Assembly (NCBI GenBank): GCA_014338405.1
Contig: JTDE01000424.1
Span: 146,510-210,509, forward strand
DNA: 64,000 nucleotides
Direction: 5' to 3'
Source of the DNA: Paragonimus skrjabini miyazakii
Lineage: Eukaryota > Platyhelminthes > Trematoda > Plagiorchiida > Troglotrematidae
The notes under the pieces are model-generated. The model was given only the letters and a program-made list of their open reading frames with translations. It ran no database searches and was not told the DNA's origin. The translations under genes and the position numbers were made by a program. This document shows, piece after piece, positions 1 to 11,145 of this stretch (positions within the stretch are counted from its first letter, which is position 1; each line of letters starts with the position of its first letter).

Positions 1-131
1 TGAATTTGGATTCTTTGTTGCAGGGGTCACAGTTGAGTCGCTTCAGGTCAGCCTCTAAACAAACCACTTTGCGAGGTGTCAGCTGTCCGTTGTGACACTC
101 GGATGCAACCGACACTGCAATTGCAAACGAA
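1..131 (-). CDS. Partial exon of an unidentified host gene, cysteine-bearing
   Basis: On the minus strand a long pyrimidine tract ending in TTTTGCAG (AG at 133-132) forms a very good 3' splice site. The sequence after it is open in only one of three frames, through to the window edge. The encoded piece has four cysteines, in segments such as SECHNGQLTPRKVVC and LNCDPCNKES, which looks like an extracellular or secreted domain. The frame needs two bases from the previous exon. If the acceptor is ignored, the same frame also runs through a hydrophobic stretch (SLFCLFLVLFCSSFAIAVSVAS) that resembles a signal peptide, but no in-frame ATG precedes it, so splicing at 131 is preferred. I do not recognise the family. 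It lies on the same strand as the exons at 1469-2120 and 10650-11145, but the phase of the nearest likely donor (1469) does not match directly. Confidence 0.42.
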
Positions 132-1468
132 CTGCAAAATAAAACGAGGAACAGACAGAAAAGACTAATCTTGCAGTCGCGTAGATGTGTTCCTGTACTT
201 CGCAGGCTATATCAGACAGAGCTCGGTAGCTGAACATGTGTTATTTACTAATGAATTTATCTTATCATTGATGGGCTTGGCCATATGATCGTGAGATTGG
301 AAATATACCAAAAGTTTTTAGTGTTGCTCATAATGGAATGTTGTGTGCTTTTGTATCTACTGTGCAGACACCTGAATGTCATTAGACATCTTTTGAGAAA
401 CACCTTCATCTTATGGATAATACATCTCCACAAATCAGCCTGAATTCTTTTAAAACCTGTTGTCTGCAATGCTTATCTATGTGCTTGGCACAAATATCCG
501 GAAGTCAGACAGCACAACTGCGGTGATATTGATTGCTTCCCTCAGTCGTCGGTCAAACTAGTTTCTCTTTGTTAGTTTGCTGCCATGCCTGAACATTGCA
601 TACTCAGTATATTTCAAGTGTGCGATTGCTGGGAGTAAATTGATCACAGTTTCTTTCCTCCAAAAAGGGTGTTTGCATGATTCAATGAGGCTTCTTTTGT
701 CAACGGATGCAATTGATGCAAAAATATCGTAGCTCGTGACAGTGTTCTTTCCTAGTGGTTTCTTCCTGGGACAACATCACACTACTAGGATTACTTTCCG
801 AGCTTACTGGTCAAATGTATGATAATGGTTTTTGTTCTTAATCGCCGATAGATGCGTCGAATTATGTAGAATAGAAAAGAAACATCAGTTCACTTTACTA
901 AACAACCGTTGATGTCTACTTTTTTCTTACCCCTTTTTACTTGCTCCTTCCTACACGTTTGACATTCTTTCTGTTGACTTTGTTCGTTTTGTGAAAGTCT
1001 TGGAACTTCGGTAGTCCAGAGTCCTTACTACAGGTCATTATCTGACATAATTTATACCCTTTGTTGCTGAGACCACTAAGGACATACCAAAACTGATAGC
1101 GTTTTGTCACCATGAGTCCCACACTAATTTAATAAGGCTTCGAGATGCATACACATTATGATTATGCATAGACGTTACAGAGTGTGACATCGGACGAGGT
1201 TAAGGTGTTTTATTTAGATGATGTGTTAACCGTGCCAATCTGACGACATCCGGTGATCATCTGGGTAACTGCTCACCTACGTTCTTCATCTGTGTTCCCT
1301 GTTGAGAATGTGAAGTTTTTGAGAGTACAGTGGCCTAATGTGTGGGCTAGTGTTAACTCATATCTGGAAGGTTGATTATTCAGTGAGTTTAACTTGCGTA
1401 ATAGATGTAGTGGCAACTGTGAAAAGACCATACTGTGCAGAACAACTCAAAGCGTAAAATAAACTAAC
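132..1468. other. No gene seen (probable intron or intergenic DNA)
   Basis: AT-rich sequence with stops in all frames. I see no coding similarity, tandem repeat or copy of the repeat families found elsewhere in the window. Confidence 0.5.
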
Positions 1469-2120
1469 CAAAGAATGCAAATGCGGAACTTTGTCACTCA
1501 TCTGTTCATGTTCGTCGTCTTCAAACGAAGCAGGTGGTGAAATATAGCTGTTGTTAGAACCCACAAAATCCACAAAGTACTGATGAGCGTCATCATTCTC
1601 TGAATGAGGATTAGACCCGCTTCCAGGGCTAAGGTCGATTTCCTGCGACACTTCTTCCAGCGGTGCCTGAATATGAAGTTCCACAGATGTCTCATCCGGA
1701 TTATAATTTGCGTCGAATGGAGACCGTCTGAACAGTTTATGAACAGAATTATTGCTGACACGAAGTAAAGGGCTTCCCTCTGAAGGTTTTGGGAGGCTTG
1801 CTTCAGCCAGTGACCCGCCGATCTGACATGAAAATGCCGGATACTTTTTATCAGATTCCAGTGCGTGTGGACTTGTGTCACTAAGCTCGTCCGCTGAGAT
1901 CCCCGCGGGACACGACCTTGGTAGAACTGACTGCGATATACAAAAGTTCGGGTGCATTCTGTGGAAGAAGGCACTGTTCTCTGACGATTGTTGAAAAAGC
2001 AGTTTGGCAATGTTCTCCGGAGTTGGTGGAGTTATGGACAGCGAGTCCGAATTGCGTGCAAGCGGTGAAACAGGTACTTTATCAGTATGATTTCTGTCGA
2101 ATTTGTCCAAGTTTGTATGA
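1469..2120 (-). CDS. Ser/Pro/acidic-rich exon of an unidentified host gene
   Basis: The minus strand has a strong acceptor, a pyrimidine-rich tract ending TTTTATCCTATCAG (AG at 2122-2121). About 217 open codons follow, beginning one base into a codon. The protein is low-complexity, rich in Ser, Pro, Asp and Glu, with clusters such as LSPGSGSNPHSENDD and SPPASFEDDEHEQMSD. It has no transmembrane segment and no domain I recognise, and looks like a disordered cytoplasmic region. A GTTAGT donor follows codon TTG (intron from 1468), giving phase 0. If it is not used, the frame runs on to a stop at 1376, so this could also be a terminal exon. The exon at 10650-11145 ends two bases into a codon and this one starts with the missing base, so they can splice together across an 8.5-kb intron to give AGT (Ser). 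Confidence 0.65.
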
Positions 2121-2790
2121 CTGATAGGATAAAATAAATAGGTGAACGTTCGAAGGAACAGTCAGTGAAGTACTGTCATAATATGTGAGTTTCAAACACA
2201 GTTAGCGCACATATCGAAAAAATACGCTTTTGCCAAAAATAGCAGCACTCCCTGGTTCACATGACGTTGAACATATAAAGCCTACACCACATATAAACAA
2301 TCCCCATCATGGGAATGAGTGTCTCTGATGGAAGTAGGTCAGGCTTTGAGTAACAAAGCACTACTCATCACCCTTGAAAGTTTGGACACAATACAGATTA
2401 CACACTATGCTTATGTACGGACTACCGCGACTGACTGATCCAGCAGCTTTCTCATTGGACAGTGCTTGTGATCAATAGGTTTACACATACACGTCAACGA
2501 AACGCGTGGTCACGTGAGCATGCGTAGGATTCAGACGTTAATTCGGTTCTAACATCTTCATATCTATACCTTTCTACTAGTTATGTCATGTTTCGCACAC
2601 TGTTGACCCCCATTCAGACATTGTTGATCTCATTTCATGCGGTTGATATCCTCGGTTGTTGCAACTGGTTGCTCACAGTTTGGGACTGTTACTCTGTACG
2701 GTGACGTGTCAGGCGCTTGACGCGATCGAACACCCGACTCCGTCTCACGAGCTAAACGGCAAACGGCCTCAGCGAGAGGATTTTGTCTCC
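2121..2790. other. No gene seen; intronic position
   Basis: This lies between the minus-strand exon and the EF1A fragment. Open stretches from 2630 on both strands are extensions of the EF1A-fragment frame and its shadow. Part of it (about 2750-2800) resembles 7050-7100, suggesting a dispersed repeat of unknown type. Confidence 0.35.
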
Positions 2791-2794
2791 GAGA

Positions 2795-2880
2795 CGTGTA
2801 CACGTCCTGCAACGGTAATCTTAGAGGTTTGTCTGTTGGTCGGGTCGGAGATTCGATCACGTCCAGCGGCGGGAACAAGG
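2795..2880 (-). pseudogene. Fragment of translation elongation factor 1-alpha
   Basis: On the minus strand one frame encodes a peptide including LDVIESPTRPTDKPLRLPL followed by QDVY, which matches a highly conserved stretch of eukaryotic EF1A (the end of the GTPase domain running into domain 2) almost residue for residue. EF1A delivers aminoacyl-tRNA to the ribosome; this piece is only about 25 codons long. The usual continuation after QDVY (KIGGIGTVPVGR) is not found in any frame, and no acceptor AG is seen just before LDV, so it cannot be a working exon. It ends within about 15 bases of the first recognisable codon of the CsRn1-like pol remnant on the other strand. Possible origins are a retrocopied scrap or a chimera made during reverse transcription. 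Confidence 0.72.
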
Positions 2881-2889
2881 TGTAACAGG

Positions 2890-5090
2890 TCATCGTGCAC
2901 AAACATTCCAAAGGTTTGCAGACCAAGTTCTTTCTGGTTTACCTTTTGTTTTTGCTTATCTGTATGACATTTTAATTAGTGGTGCCTCCCAAAAGTAACA
3001 CACTGTACACACACGCTTGATACTTACTCGACCACAAGATCGGGACTTCTTAATAAGTGTTCAGAAATGTATGTTTGGTTTTAATTCACTGCATTTTCTG
3101 GGTCACACCATCGATAAACACGAAAATGCACTGACTGTGAACAAAATTGAGTCCTTAAAAAGTTTCCTTCTTCCTATCTTATTCCGGCAAACAAGACGTT
3201 TCTTAGGGATGACAGACCTGTTAGCTGGTAATCCAAGAACACAGCTTGTCCGACCACACTATCACAGCTTTCGATAAAGTAAAAGCTTCCCTCAGAGAAA
3301 ATCTTCTGTTGTCTCATTTACAAACCAACACTCCGTTATATCTCAGTATTGATGCTTCTAGAACAGTGGTCGGCAAAGTGTTATAACAAATTGTTCCAGA
3401 TTCCAGCAACCACTAGGATTTTTCTCGTACAAACTTTCATCTGTCGAATCACGCTCCAGCGCATTTGGATGTGGATTGCTAGCAGTCTACAGAGCGATAC
3501 GTCACTTCCGAAACCTCTTGGAAGGCAGGCAATTTGCTGTTTATACAGATCACAAACCCTTAACGGGGGGTCCTTAAAGCAAAACCAGATAGGTATTCAC
3601 CTCGGGAAGCACGTCACCTAGATTATACTGCCCAATTCATCAGCGACATTCGACATATTCCACGTGCTCAGAATACTGTTGCTGACGCTGTCTCACGTCC
3701 ATACGTGGACTCAATCGACACCTCGTCTACAGTGGATTTCGCTAAAATTAAGAGGTTACAAAAAGAAAAGCACTAGTTATTTGTCTCGATTACAGTCTCA
3801 TGTTCGCGCAACATTCGACCGGTTCCACGGTATATTCATTCAGGTACTACTGTTTGTGACATTTCCACTGTGATAACTTGACGGCTAATGCTGTCGGATA
3901 TGCTACGACAGGTTTTCAATGTTTCTCACAATTTGTCACACCCAGGAATTCGTGCCATGGCACGACTCATTGCTGAGCGCTTTGTGTGGCCGAATATGAA
4001 CAAAGAGATTAGAGGTTTGGCAAAAAGTTGCATCGGTTGCCAGTGTTCAAAAGTAATTCAGTATGAACACTTTACACTCAGAGCCTTCACCGCATCTGAT
4101 TCAGGTTTTGACCATGTATATGTCGATTCTGTTGATCCAATGCCTATATCCAATGACAGTTCTTACATTTATGATTGTGTGAATCGCTTCATCCGATGAC
4201 CCGAAGCAGATACTACTGCAGCCACTGTCAAACATGCTTTTGTTGCACGCTAGGTTGCGAATTTCGGGGTGCCGCCCACAATTACCACTGGTCGAGGTTC
4301 ACAATGCAGATTTAAATTATTTCAACATCTCACGGAACTGCTCGGCTGTAAACATGTTCTTAACATTGTTTATCATCTAATGGGAAATGGTCCCGTTGAA
4401 CGTTTCCACATACATCTAAAGACTGTCATTATGGCTCACAAGTGCAGTACGGAATGGTCCGAAATATTCCCACTAATTTTATGGGATCTCCGCACAATGT
4501 TCCGGTCTATTCTTCAGTATTCTCCGGCAGAACTGGTTTTTAGGAGTCACACCACGTGTTGGACGGCAATTTTTTGTTCCAAACCTTAAAAAATCCGCAC
4601 GATCAAGTTACTTACGTAACGAAGTTGAAATTCTGTAGGGCGAAACTTCAATACACTGCAACACTATCTGTCTACACATACACTGTATGTTCATCCGCAA
4701 GCACTCATTTTCACACAAGTATTTATCCGCTGTGATTGTGTTCAGAAATCCTCACAACTATCGTACGGTGGTCCCTTTTCTCGTAGTATTCTAGCACGAT
4801 AAGTATTTCCTTATACAATTTCGCAGCATAACCCAAACCATCTCAACTGACCGTCCAAAACCAGTGTATAGTAATTCGAAGGATCACACAATCACAAATT
4901 TACAATACGATATCGCTAACGACCTGTCCACAACACTAATCTCAACAAATACCACACACAGGAAAACTGCAGGGAGAACAACTACACCACCACTCTGCAC
5001 GAGACGCTCGGGCAAACAGGCTAATTGGTCAGGCACTAGATCACTTGCTCCGTACAATCACAGCCTCATTTTCGCAGATTTTCAACAGTA
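2890..5090 (+). pseudogene. Decayed Ty3/Gypsy pol, CsRn1-like
   Basis: Successive frames give the order RT, RNase H, integrase of a Ty3/Gypsy pol closest by eye to the CsRn1 group of flukes. The RT piece has AQTFQRF and then YLYDILI, where YxDD is expected, so a catalytic Asp is lost. KCMFGFNSLHFLGHTID and RRFLGM follow at 3075-3215. RNase H reads FAVYTDHKPL (about 3530-3560), then SDIRHIPRAQNTVADAVSR (3636-3700). The integrase zinc finger (LSHPGIRAMARLI and CIGCQ, 3930-4055) precedes the core. There the second catalytic Asp is replaced by Gly (TTGRGSQ at about 4285), while the Glu-bearing GNGPVERFH (about 4385) remains. A TRRSGKQANW-like tail at about 5000-5040 resembles the usual end of this pol. 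At least five frame changes are needed. No gag, protease or LTR was found. Confidence 0.85.
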
Positions 5091-5091
5091 A

Positions 5092-5760
5092 ACTCTCTAA
5101 GAGAGGAATATCTGTAAGTGTTCTCTTGATGGGACACTCATAGCTGACACATTTTCGAGAACCTGCTGTTAATCTCGTCATATCCATGTTCACACTAATA
5201 ACCGCGATGACACGTCATGCTTGATACCTCAACGTAGTTCGACGTTTTATGACCGTTTATCCTACATTCCGAACGGTAACGTGACTTAGATAAAAGTCCG
5301 TGTTCATTCATTGTGCACCCGACAAAGCTGGTGTCCGTACCTGCAGACTACACCCACTTTTCCCTCTTCTGTCGTCTTCGGCGGGACCAAAGAGCTGGGT
5401 GATGTGGCCGACCAGTAAGAACGGCGATCAGCTTCATTGGCTGTTCGTGATCCACAAGAACGATTGTACTGAGCTGCGGTCAACCAACTTGTAGCCTTCA
5501 CTGATGAATTTCGAGCGACTTCTGTAACCTTCCAGGCACTATCATTGCTTGATTCTTAGGAAACTATTGCCTAAGAAGTGAAACGTTTTCAAATGCAACC
5601 CGGGGCATCCTACAGTATTCGATCAACTGAGCCAAATATGGGGAATCCAAGACATCATAAGCATATTTCCGTTCATAAAAGGTAATCTTTGCGCCGGACG
5701 CAAGGTTAGAGACAGAAATGTTCCGGACAAACGAGGTGTGCATCCGTCATCAATGTCAGA
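5092..5760. other. No gene seen downstream of the pol remnant
   Basis: Two overlapping opposite-strand ORFs of about 65 codons at 5300-5500 resemble nothing known and are not supported. No LTR for the preceding remnant could be identified. Confidence 0.4.
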
Positions 5761-5937
5761 CACTTGGATGACGGTCCGTTTGGAATGTCAAAGGCTGTAT
5801 TACGGCACAACAATCCGGTGGATCCAGTCACGGGACGGGTCCAGCCAAACCAACGTCGCCTGACCAATGATGAACTATCTGCTCCATTGGTGCCAAACCC
5901 TGACAGTCTATGGCCATTTGGACGGCGATTCTGGTTA
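5761..5937 (+). CDS. Candidate internal exon, unidentified
   Basis: An AG (CAATGTCAG) precedes an open frame of 59 codons ending at a GTAAGG donor, with a GTTAGT donor four bases earlier. The encoded peptide is hydrophilic with a protein-like composition, including DDGPFGMSKAVLRHNNPVDP and NDELSAPLVPNPDSLWPFG. Beyond the donor the frame stays open but becomes a hydrophobic, intron-like translation. The acceptor has a weak pyrimidine tract. I do not recognise the family. If real, it belongs to a plus-strand gene lying inside the large intron of the minus-strand gene. Chance openness cannot be excluded. Confidence 0.3.
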
Positions 5938-8900
5938 GTAAGGTTATCCTATGTTTTCGCACTAAACCTCTCTTTAAGAGTTGCTCATCTTTTATTTTTG
6001 TACGCAATCCAAGCAGTGATGAATGAGAAAACCATGGTTAGGAAAACAACAAGCCGTGCATTGCCAACTTTTTTGCAAACGAGAAAGACAGTTGACTGTA
6101 GCCTGTTCTGGATGATAATCATTGCCTAAGCAGAACGGACAAACACGAACGTCTACAACCCACCGGATTGCAACTCCTTAAGAAGTGAATTGCTTTTGAG
6201 AAAGTCAGTCTTGTGTGTTTCAATCAGACGATTCTGCCAATAACCCGAACAACATTAACCAAACCAACAACTGAATAAGGTGCTCAAAAGGGCGCACAAC
6301 CCGCTGTGTCCAAAGCACTGTGTAGGCGCGCCGAGTTTGGGTCGACAACCCCAGTAACATGTTGGCGCGTAAACACACGTGCAAAACATGCAGTTAAATG
6401 TTGATTATCGCCGGGATTTTCGGAGAAATTAAATTTTGTTGATTTGTTACACTAGTATCATCCGGAGAGCAGATCAATAGTAGAGTAGAGAAATAGACTC
6501 AAATGAGCCCAATGAAAACTTGACTGACTACACCACGGCGCGAAATGTGGTGCTCAAGATCATTGACGTGCAGTGATTGCTGCCGTGGTTTTTGGAGCAT
6601 AAAACAAATCTCGTATGATGTACCATTGTCCACCTTTTCAGTGGGCTTACGACATAACATTCAAGTGACATTTACCCCCCAGTTAATGCAGCACGTGACG
6701 GAAAGTACACCTCTGTGGATGTCACGTGTTTCTAAAACTGTGACCTTCACGGCAAGTCCAACTGTTTTTATAGAGCAGGTCAGGAAAATACGGTAGCGAA
6801 CGGTGGCAATCAGTTTCGGTTTCATTTCATTGGGCGGCTCTATTGAAGCCTATGAGAAGACAGAAAAGTAGCTTTTGCCCTCGGCATATCGGTACCATTC
6901 GTCTTCGCAACTCCTGCCACACGCGGACACAATCCCGGTCATGGTCACTAACACTGTCAAACGAAAAAGCTATCAAGCCCTTTTACACGTGTCCACGCTA
7001 TTAGGGGTCTGAAACGGGAATGACAAGACACATCGTGCCCCGACTGCAACACAAATTAAACGGCACACAGTCGTACTGAGGGGATTTTGTTTCCGACAGT
7101 TGTACGGCGTCACCCAGCAAAGTTAAAGATTACTCACATCAACCCATTCGTCCATCATGCCTTGCAAGCCTGCACAGTTTCAGTTGGTGAATTACAAGTG
7201 TCAAAATCATTTCTATTGCACTATCAGGATTTTGATAAATCCAAGCACTGCTACCTAGTTTGTTATTTACTCATAATTGGCACACTACTTACGTGCTATA
7301 TATACATACTTTCATTGGCGTAACTGGCGCCACTGGACCGGTGGCAATGATTTAACAACCACTCAAAGCAGTATGATGTCGTCCCCACACTTTCTTTGGT
7401 AAACTTACTTTAAGGCTGCGTATTCGACACGGGTCCGACACGGCCATCACTACTGTGATCACCTCAGGCGTTTGGCTTCGCCCCGACATCGATGCAACGT
7501 CGTTGCCTAATCGCGTGGCATCCCACACGAACGTGAGCATGGGGATGATGCGTAGAGCCACTCATACGGGCGACTCCGACGACAGTGCAAAGGCCTGGGT
7601 ACAGACAGGCACAACAAACTAACCTTCATTTGACTGGCTGGGCTTGAAAGGTCAATGCCAAGCCGGTGTATTGCGAATGTGGGAGGAAATATCTGGGCCC
7701 ATTACATAAGTGGTGTGTCGGAAACTCGTCAAATACTCGTCGTTATTAATGCTAGACGTATCGGTGACAGCAACACCCAACGGAGAGAATCAGTCCTCTA
7801 TGAAGTGAAAGTCGGCGAAGTCACATGTGTGCAGCACGCAAAGAGGACTCGCCGAAACCGCAGAGAAGCACTGTGCAACCAGGTAGAACCAACCGCACAA
7901 CTCGACATATTGCCAGACGCATTCGACTTGGGGCAAGAAGAAAGACCTACCAAAACCAAACATTCGACAGAACCGAGGTTACAGTTCTAGGACGCTGAGC
8001 ACAAATATCCCTCGAGGTGGAGACGACGGACGAACAGATGTGGTAAACCGGCCAAACCCATTCAAGTCGATCCTCGGAAGTAGTCCTATGATTAAACCCA
8101 ACAATCTTCAAGGGGAAATGTTGGGGAGTCCATTGTTTCAGTCCAAAACCGCCTCTTTCCTTGAGAAAAACGATTTATCCAATCAGATTGAGCGGGACTG
8201 TCCAGAAAAGTCGAGGGGTAACCTTGGATATTTTTTCTACCTATCCGACCTTTATTCCGCTACGCTCATTGGTGTCTTAGTGACTTTACCTATTATTTTC
8301 GGTAACTGTCCTTCGATTTTCTGATTCGAAAATTTTTGTAGGTCGCTATGCACCATATAAGTACGTTGTAATTTCCTCCTTGTCATACACGTTGTTGGAG
8401 CGGAACAAAGCTGTTTTTTGCACCCGCCTTTTGGTTTATCTTGGGGGCAATTACGGGGCTAGTCGCGTTGTTTTCGGAACCAAGATTTTCCGCGTTAATT
8501 ACTACAGGGAGTAGGATCCGATTTCTATCAAGCGCATTACTATATTGTGGACGAACCAATGTATTCTTTTGAGGGTTTACAACACAAGCAAGATTAGTAA
8601 ACGCAGGAAATGTGATCAGCAATGTGCGAAACATGGAATAAATGGCAAAAACGTATAGCTTTCTCACCGAAGGACTACATAGCTATCTTAGGAGCATAGC
8701 AGAGTGGTGAGACCGAGAGATTATACCGATTCCTGGCGTAAGTTTACACCTACCCTATAATTAGATCTCGCTACTAGCATCATCTCGTGATCAATTCCAC
8801 ATTTCGAATAACCGATGTAAGGTCCATTAGAGGCCATTGGGATGACCATTGTAATGATACCACCTCTCTGATAATGCCACACTTCTGAAATCAATACTTC

Positions 8901-10649
8901 AACTGCACAGAAACCAGCAAAACACATGCAAACCAAATTCCTCAACAGCACCACTAAGTGGACCGGGTAGTCCACTGACCACCATTAGACAGCAAATCGA
9001 GCATTGAATCAGTGTCGCTCGTAGCATGAATGTACCAAGAGGCCGACCTCATAGGTGGAAACGTTACTCAATGCCTCAGATCAGTTCATAAGTGAGTGCA
9101 GATTGTCGAATGGGTTCATTCATGGAACAATTAGAAATGTATGTATGAATGTCGCAATATTGGACCTAACTACATGCAGTATCCAGTTTGTACGAATATA
9201 AACCTTTAAGTTTAAAGCCCAGTGCCAACTTTTGGCATCTGTGTAACTCGTTAGTGCTATCCACTGAGTTTTGTTTAATTTACTGTTTACCACTAAAATG
9301 ACACTTGAACATTTGTCCATCTGATTTCCAAGCCTGAAACAAATATAGTTACATAGTAGTGTCGATATAAACGTGAGTATTATAAAACACTATAATCCAC
9401 CGACCTAAAATATTTCGTTTCTTTGGAACACGGCAAGCAGTCGTTACCGGTATTGCTCACCTTCTTCTTTACGGGTTATCACTTCGATAACAAGGCTGTA
9501 TCCACAGAGGTGATTTCCTGTGTTCATCATGCAGTGTTGCATCAAGCCATTTTTCCGTTCAAACTGAAACTTTCGCTTGACGTTGAGAATTATCACCACA
9601 GTGTCGGAGATCAGACAATTGCAGTCATGGTTACGATAGACTCAAAGAGTAAGCATTTCAGTAGTCAACTTTGGGCGCACATTACATCAAATGAAAAATG
9701 GAGTTGTCTATTTTTCTCCAAGGGACTGCTGAAACCAACAAACAACCCCTGTTGTTTACGCTACAAGATTACCCGTTTCGTCATAATTACAACATACTGC
9801 CTTCAAAAGGATCGTTTATAAGATTCTCTCCAACTTTCTTTCCTCCTCGCACTTCTTTTACGTTAGGCACTATTAATATCGTGTTAGCGCTATAATTATG
9901 ACTTTCTTTTGTCACTGAAGGCAATGGGCATTTAGTAATCACAGGTCTTGAGTTATTCGCTGGAAGCGCCAAAATACAATGCGTTTCCGTCATAATCAGC
10001 GTTTTCGAAAATGTCTGGACCATGATCGTGACAGAAACGTCCCAAATAAGAGCGTTTGTCAAACACTAATTTGAACTTAAGATGGACTCGAGTAGTGCAT
10101 TTCTCTGTACTAAACCTCATTCGAGTTCATCCCAAATGCATGTCATCGTATGACGGCGGCTCTTGCTTGGAGCTTTCATGTTATGGTCCTAGTCCAGATT
10201 TCCATTAAGTCCTAGGTGGCCACTGTGAACTATCAACCCAGTACTCCAGTCATTGTCGTGTATGACCAAGACTCCTGAAACAGTTGGTCATTCAGCATGT
10301 CACAGTCGGGGCTGAATTTGCTTGTCTTTTGGAGGCTGTGTCCTAGATGTTTCATTTGTGAACTCCATTCTAATCATTTGTGCTGGTGGATGCGGATGTG
10401 GAACATAGTACACTTTTATGGGCATGGTACCATCTCCCAAGTACCTGTTTGTGAGAAAAAATAGTGAGCAGCACATAAACAACTTACTCTTTGTTACTAT
10501 GAATATCGTCAGTAGGATTATCTAAATGGCCTTGTTGAAACACGCTGCATTACACATACACATATTGTGCCAACCTAAACAGACAGATTACACAGTGCTG
10601 GCTACATTACAATGTTGCTGCTTGACGCCACTAATGGCGGATAATCTAC
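5938..10649. other. Large intron-like region, no supported gene
   Basis: About 4.7 kb between the minus-strand exons. It includes a GC-richer patch (about 7400-8050) with ORFs on both strands and a 132-codon open frame at 9423-9821. None has a recognisable domain, splice context or similarity to the repeat families here, and open runs of this length are expected by chance. Confidence 0.4.
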
Positions 10650-11145
10650 CTGGTTTCTCTACTCCCTTTCAATGCACTTTTCTTGGGCTCCTTGGTCAAA
10701 TCGGGAACACTTGAGGAGAAACGAATCACACGAACGTAACGCATTTTGTTGTCAGTCTTCCTGACCAGTTTTGAGTGCCAATCAGACGACTTTTTCTTAG
10801 TGGATCCGTCGGTGGACTGCATACCTGATTTCCTCACATCGTTACTGTGTGACCTATACGGTGACGCCAGATCATCGGCTTCCATTTGGAAGTTGTTTGA
10901 TTCCCGCAAGTCTCTAATAAGGTGCTGTTTCTTGACGGGAAGTGCTGTTTTCTGAAGCCTGTGGTGTCCGTAGTCCATTGTGCAGCTGCGAAAAGGCTTC
11001 ACAGAACTGGGAGAGACGCAACGGATTGGAATTGAAGGTGGCTGTGAGTGGAGTGTTGCCACATTGTCCGTCGGGAAGCTTGTTGGTCTGGAACGCCGTG
11101 GGGTGGCATGCGGTTGAGGAAAAGACGCTGGGGTTGCAGACTTTT
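10650..11145 (-). CDS. Ser/Pro-rich basic exon of an unidentified host gene
   Basis: The minus strand has an excellent acceptor (CCTACTTGCTTGTTCAG, AG at 11147-11146) and a CAG|GTAGAT donor (intron from 10649), enclosing 164 whole codons plus split codons at both ends. The product is Ser/Pro-rich at first (ATPASFPQPHATPRRSRPTS), then basic, with KKKSSDWHSKLVRKTDNK and a late motif RVIRFSSSVPDLTKE. RVIRF fits the R/K-x-V/I-x-F pattern that docks protein phosphatase 1, and SSSVPDL is typical of phosphorylated scaffold proteins; both are only suggestive. The last two bases (AG) join in frame with the first base of the exon at 1469-2120. Stops appear in the other frames. It is likely a cytoplasmic scaffold or adaptor with a disordered middle region, but I cannot name it. 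Confidence 0.7.

Noticed and set aside
5300..5501. Overlapping opposite-strand ORFs as protease or gag of the CsRn1-like remnant
   Set aside because: No zinc knuckle or Asp-Ser/Thr-Gly motif in any frame, and they lie downstream of pol rather than upstream.
7655..7990. 111-codon open frame in a GC-richer patch
   Set aside because: No domain or similarity recognised, no splice sites at the edges, and competing ORFs on the other strand. It could be a decayed gag, but nothing supports that.
9423..9821. 132-codon plus-strand open frame
   Set aside because: It starts at TTG, has no recognisable domain or splice context, and a few open runs of this length are expected by chance in 64 kb at this base composition.
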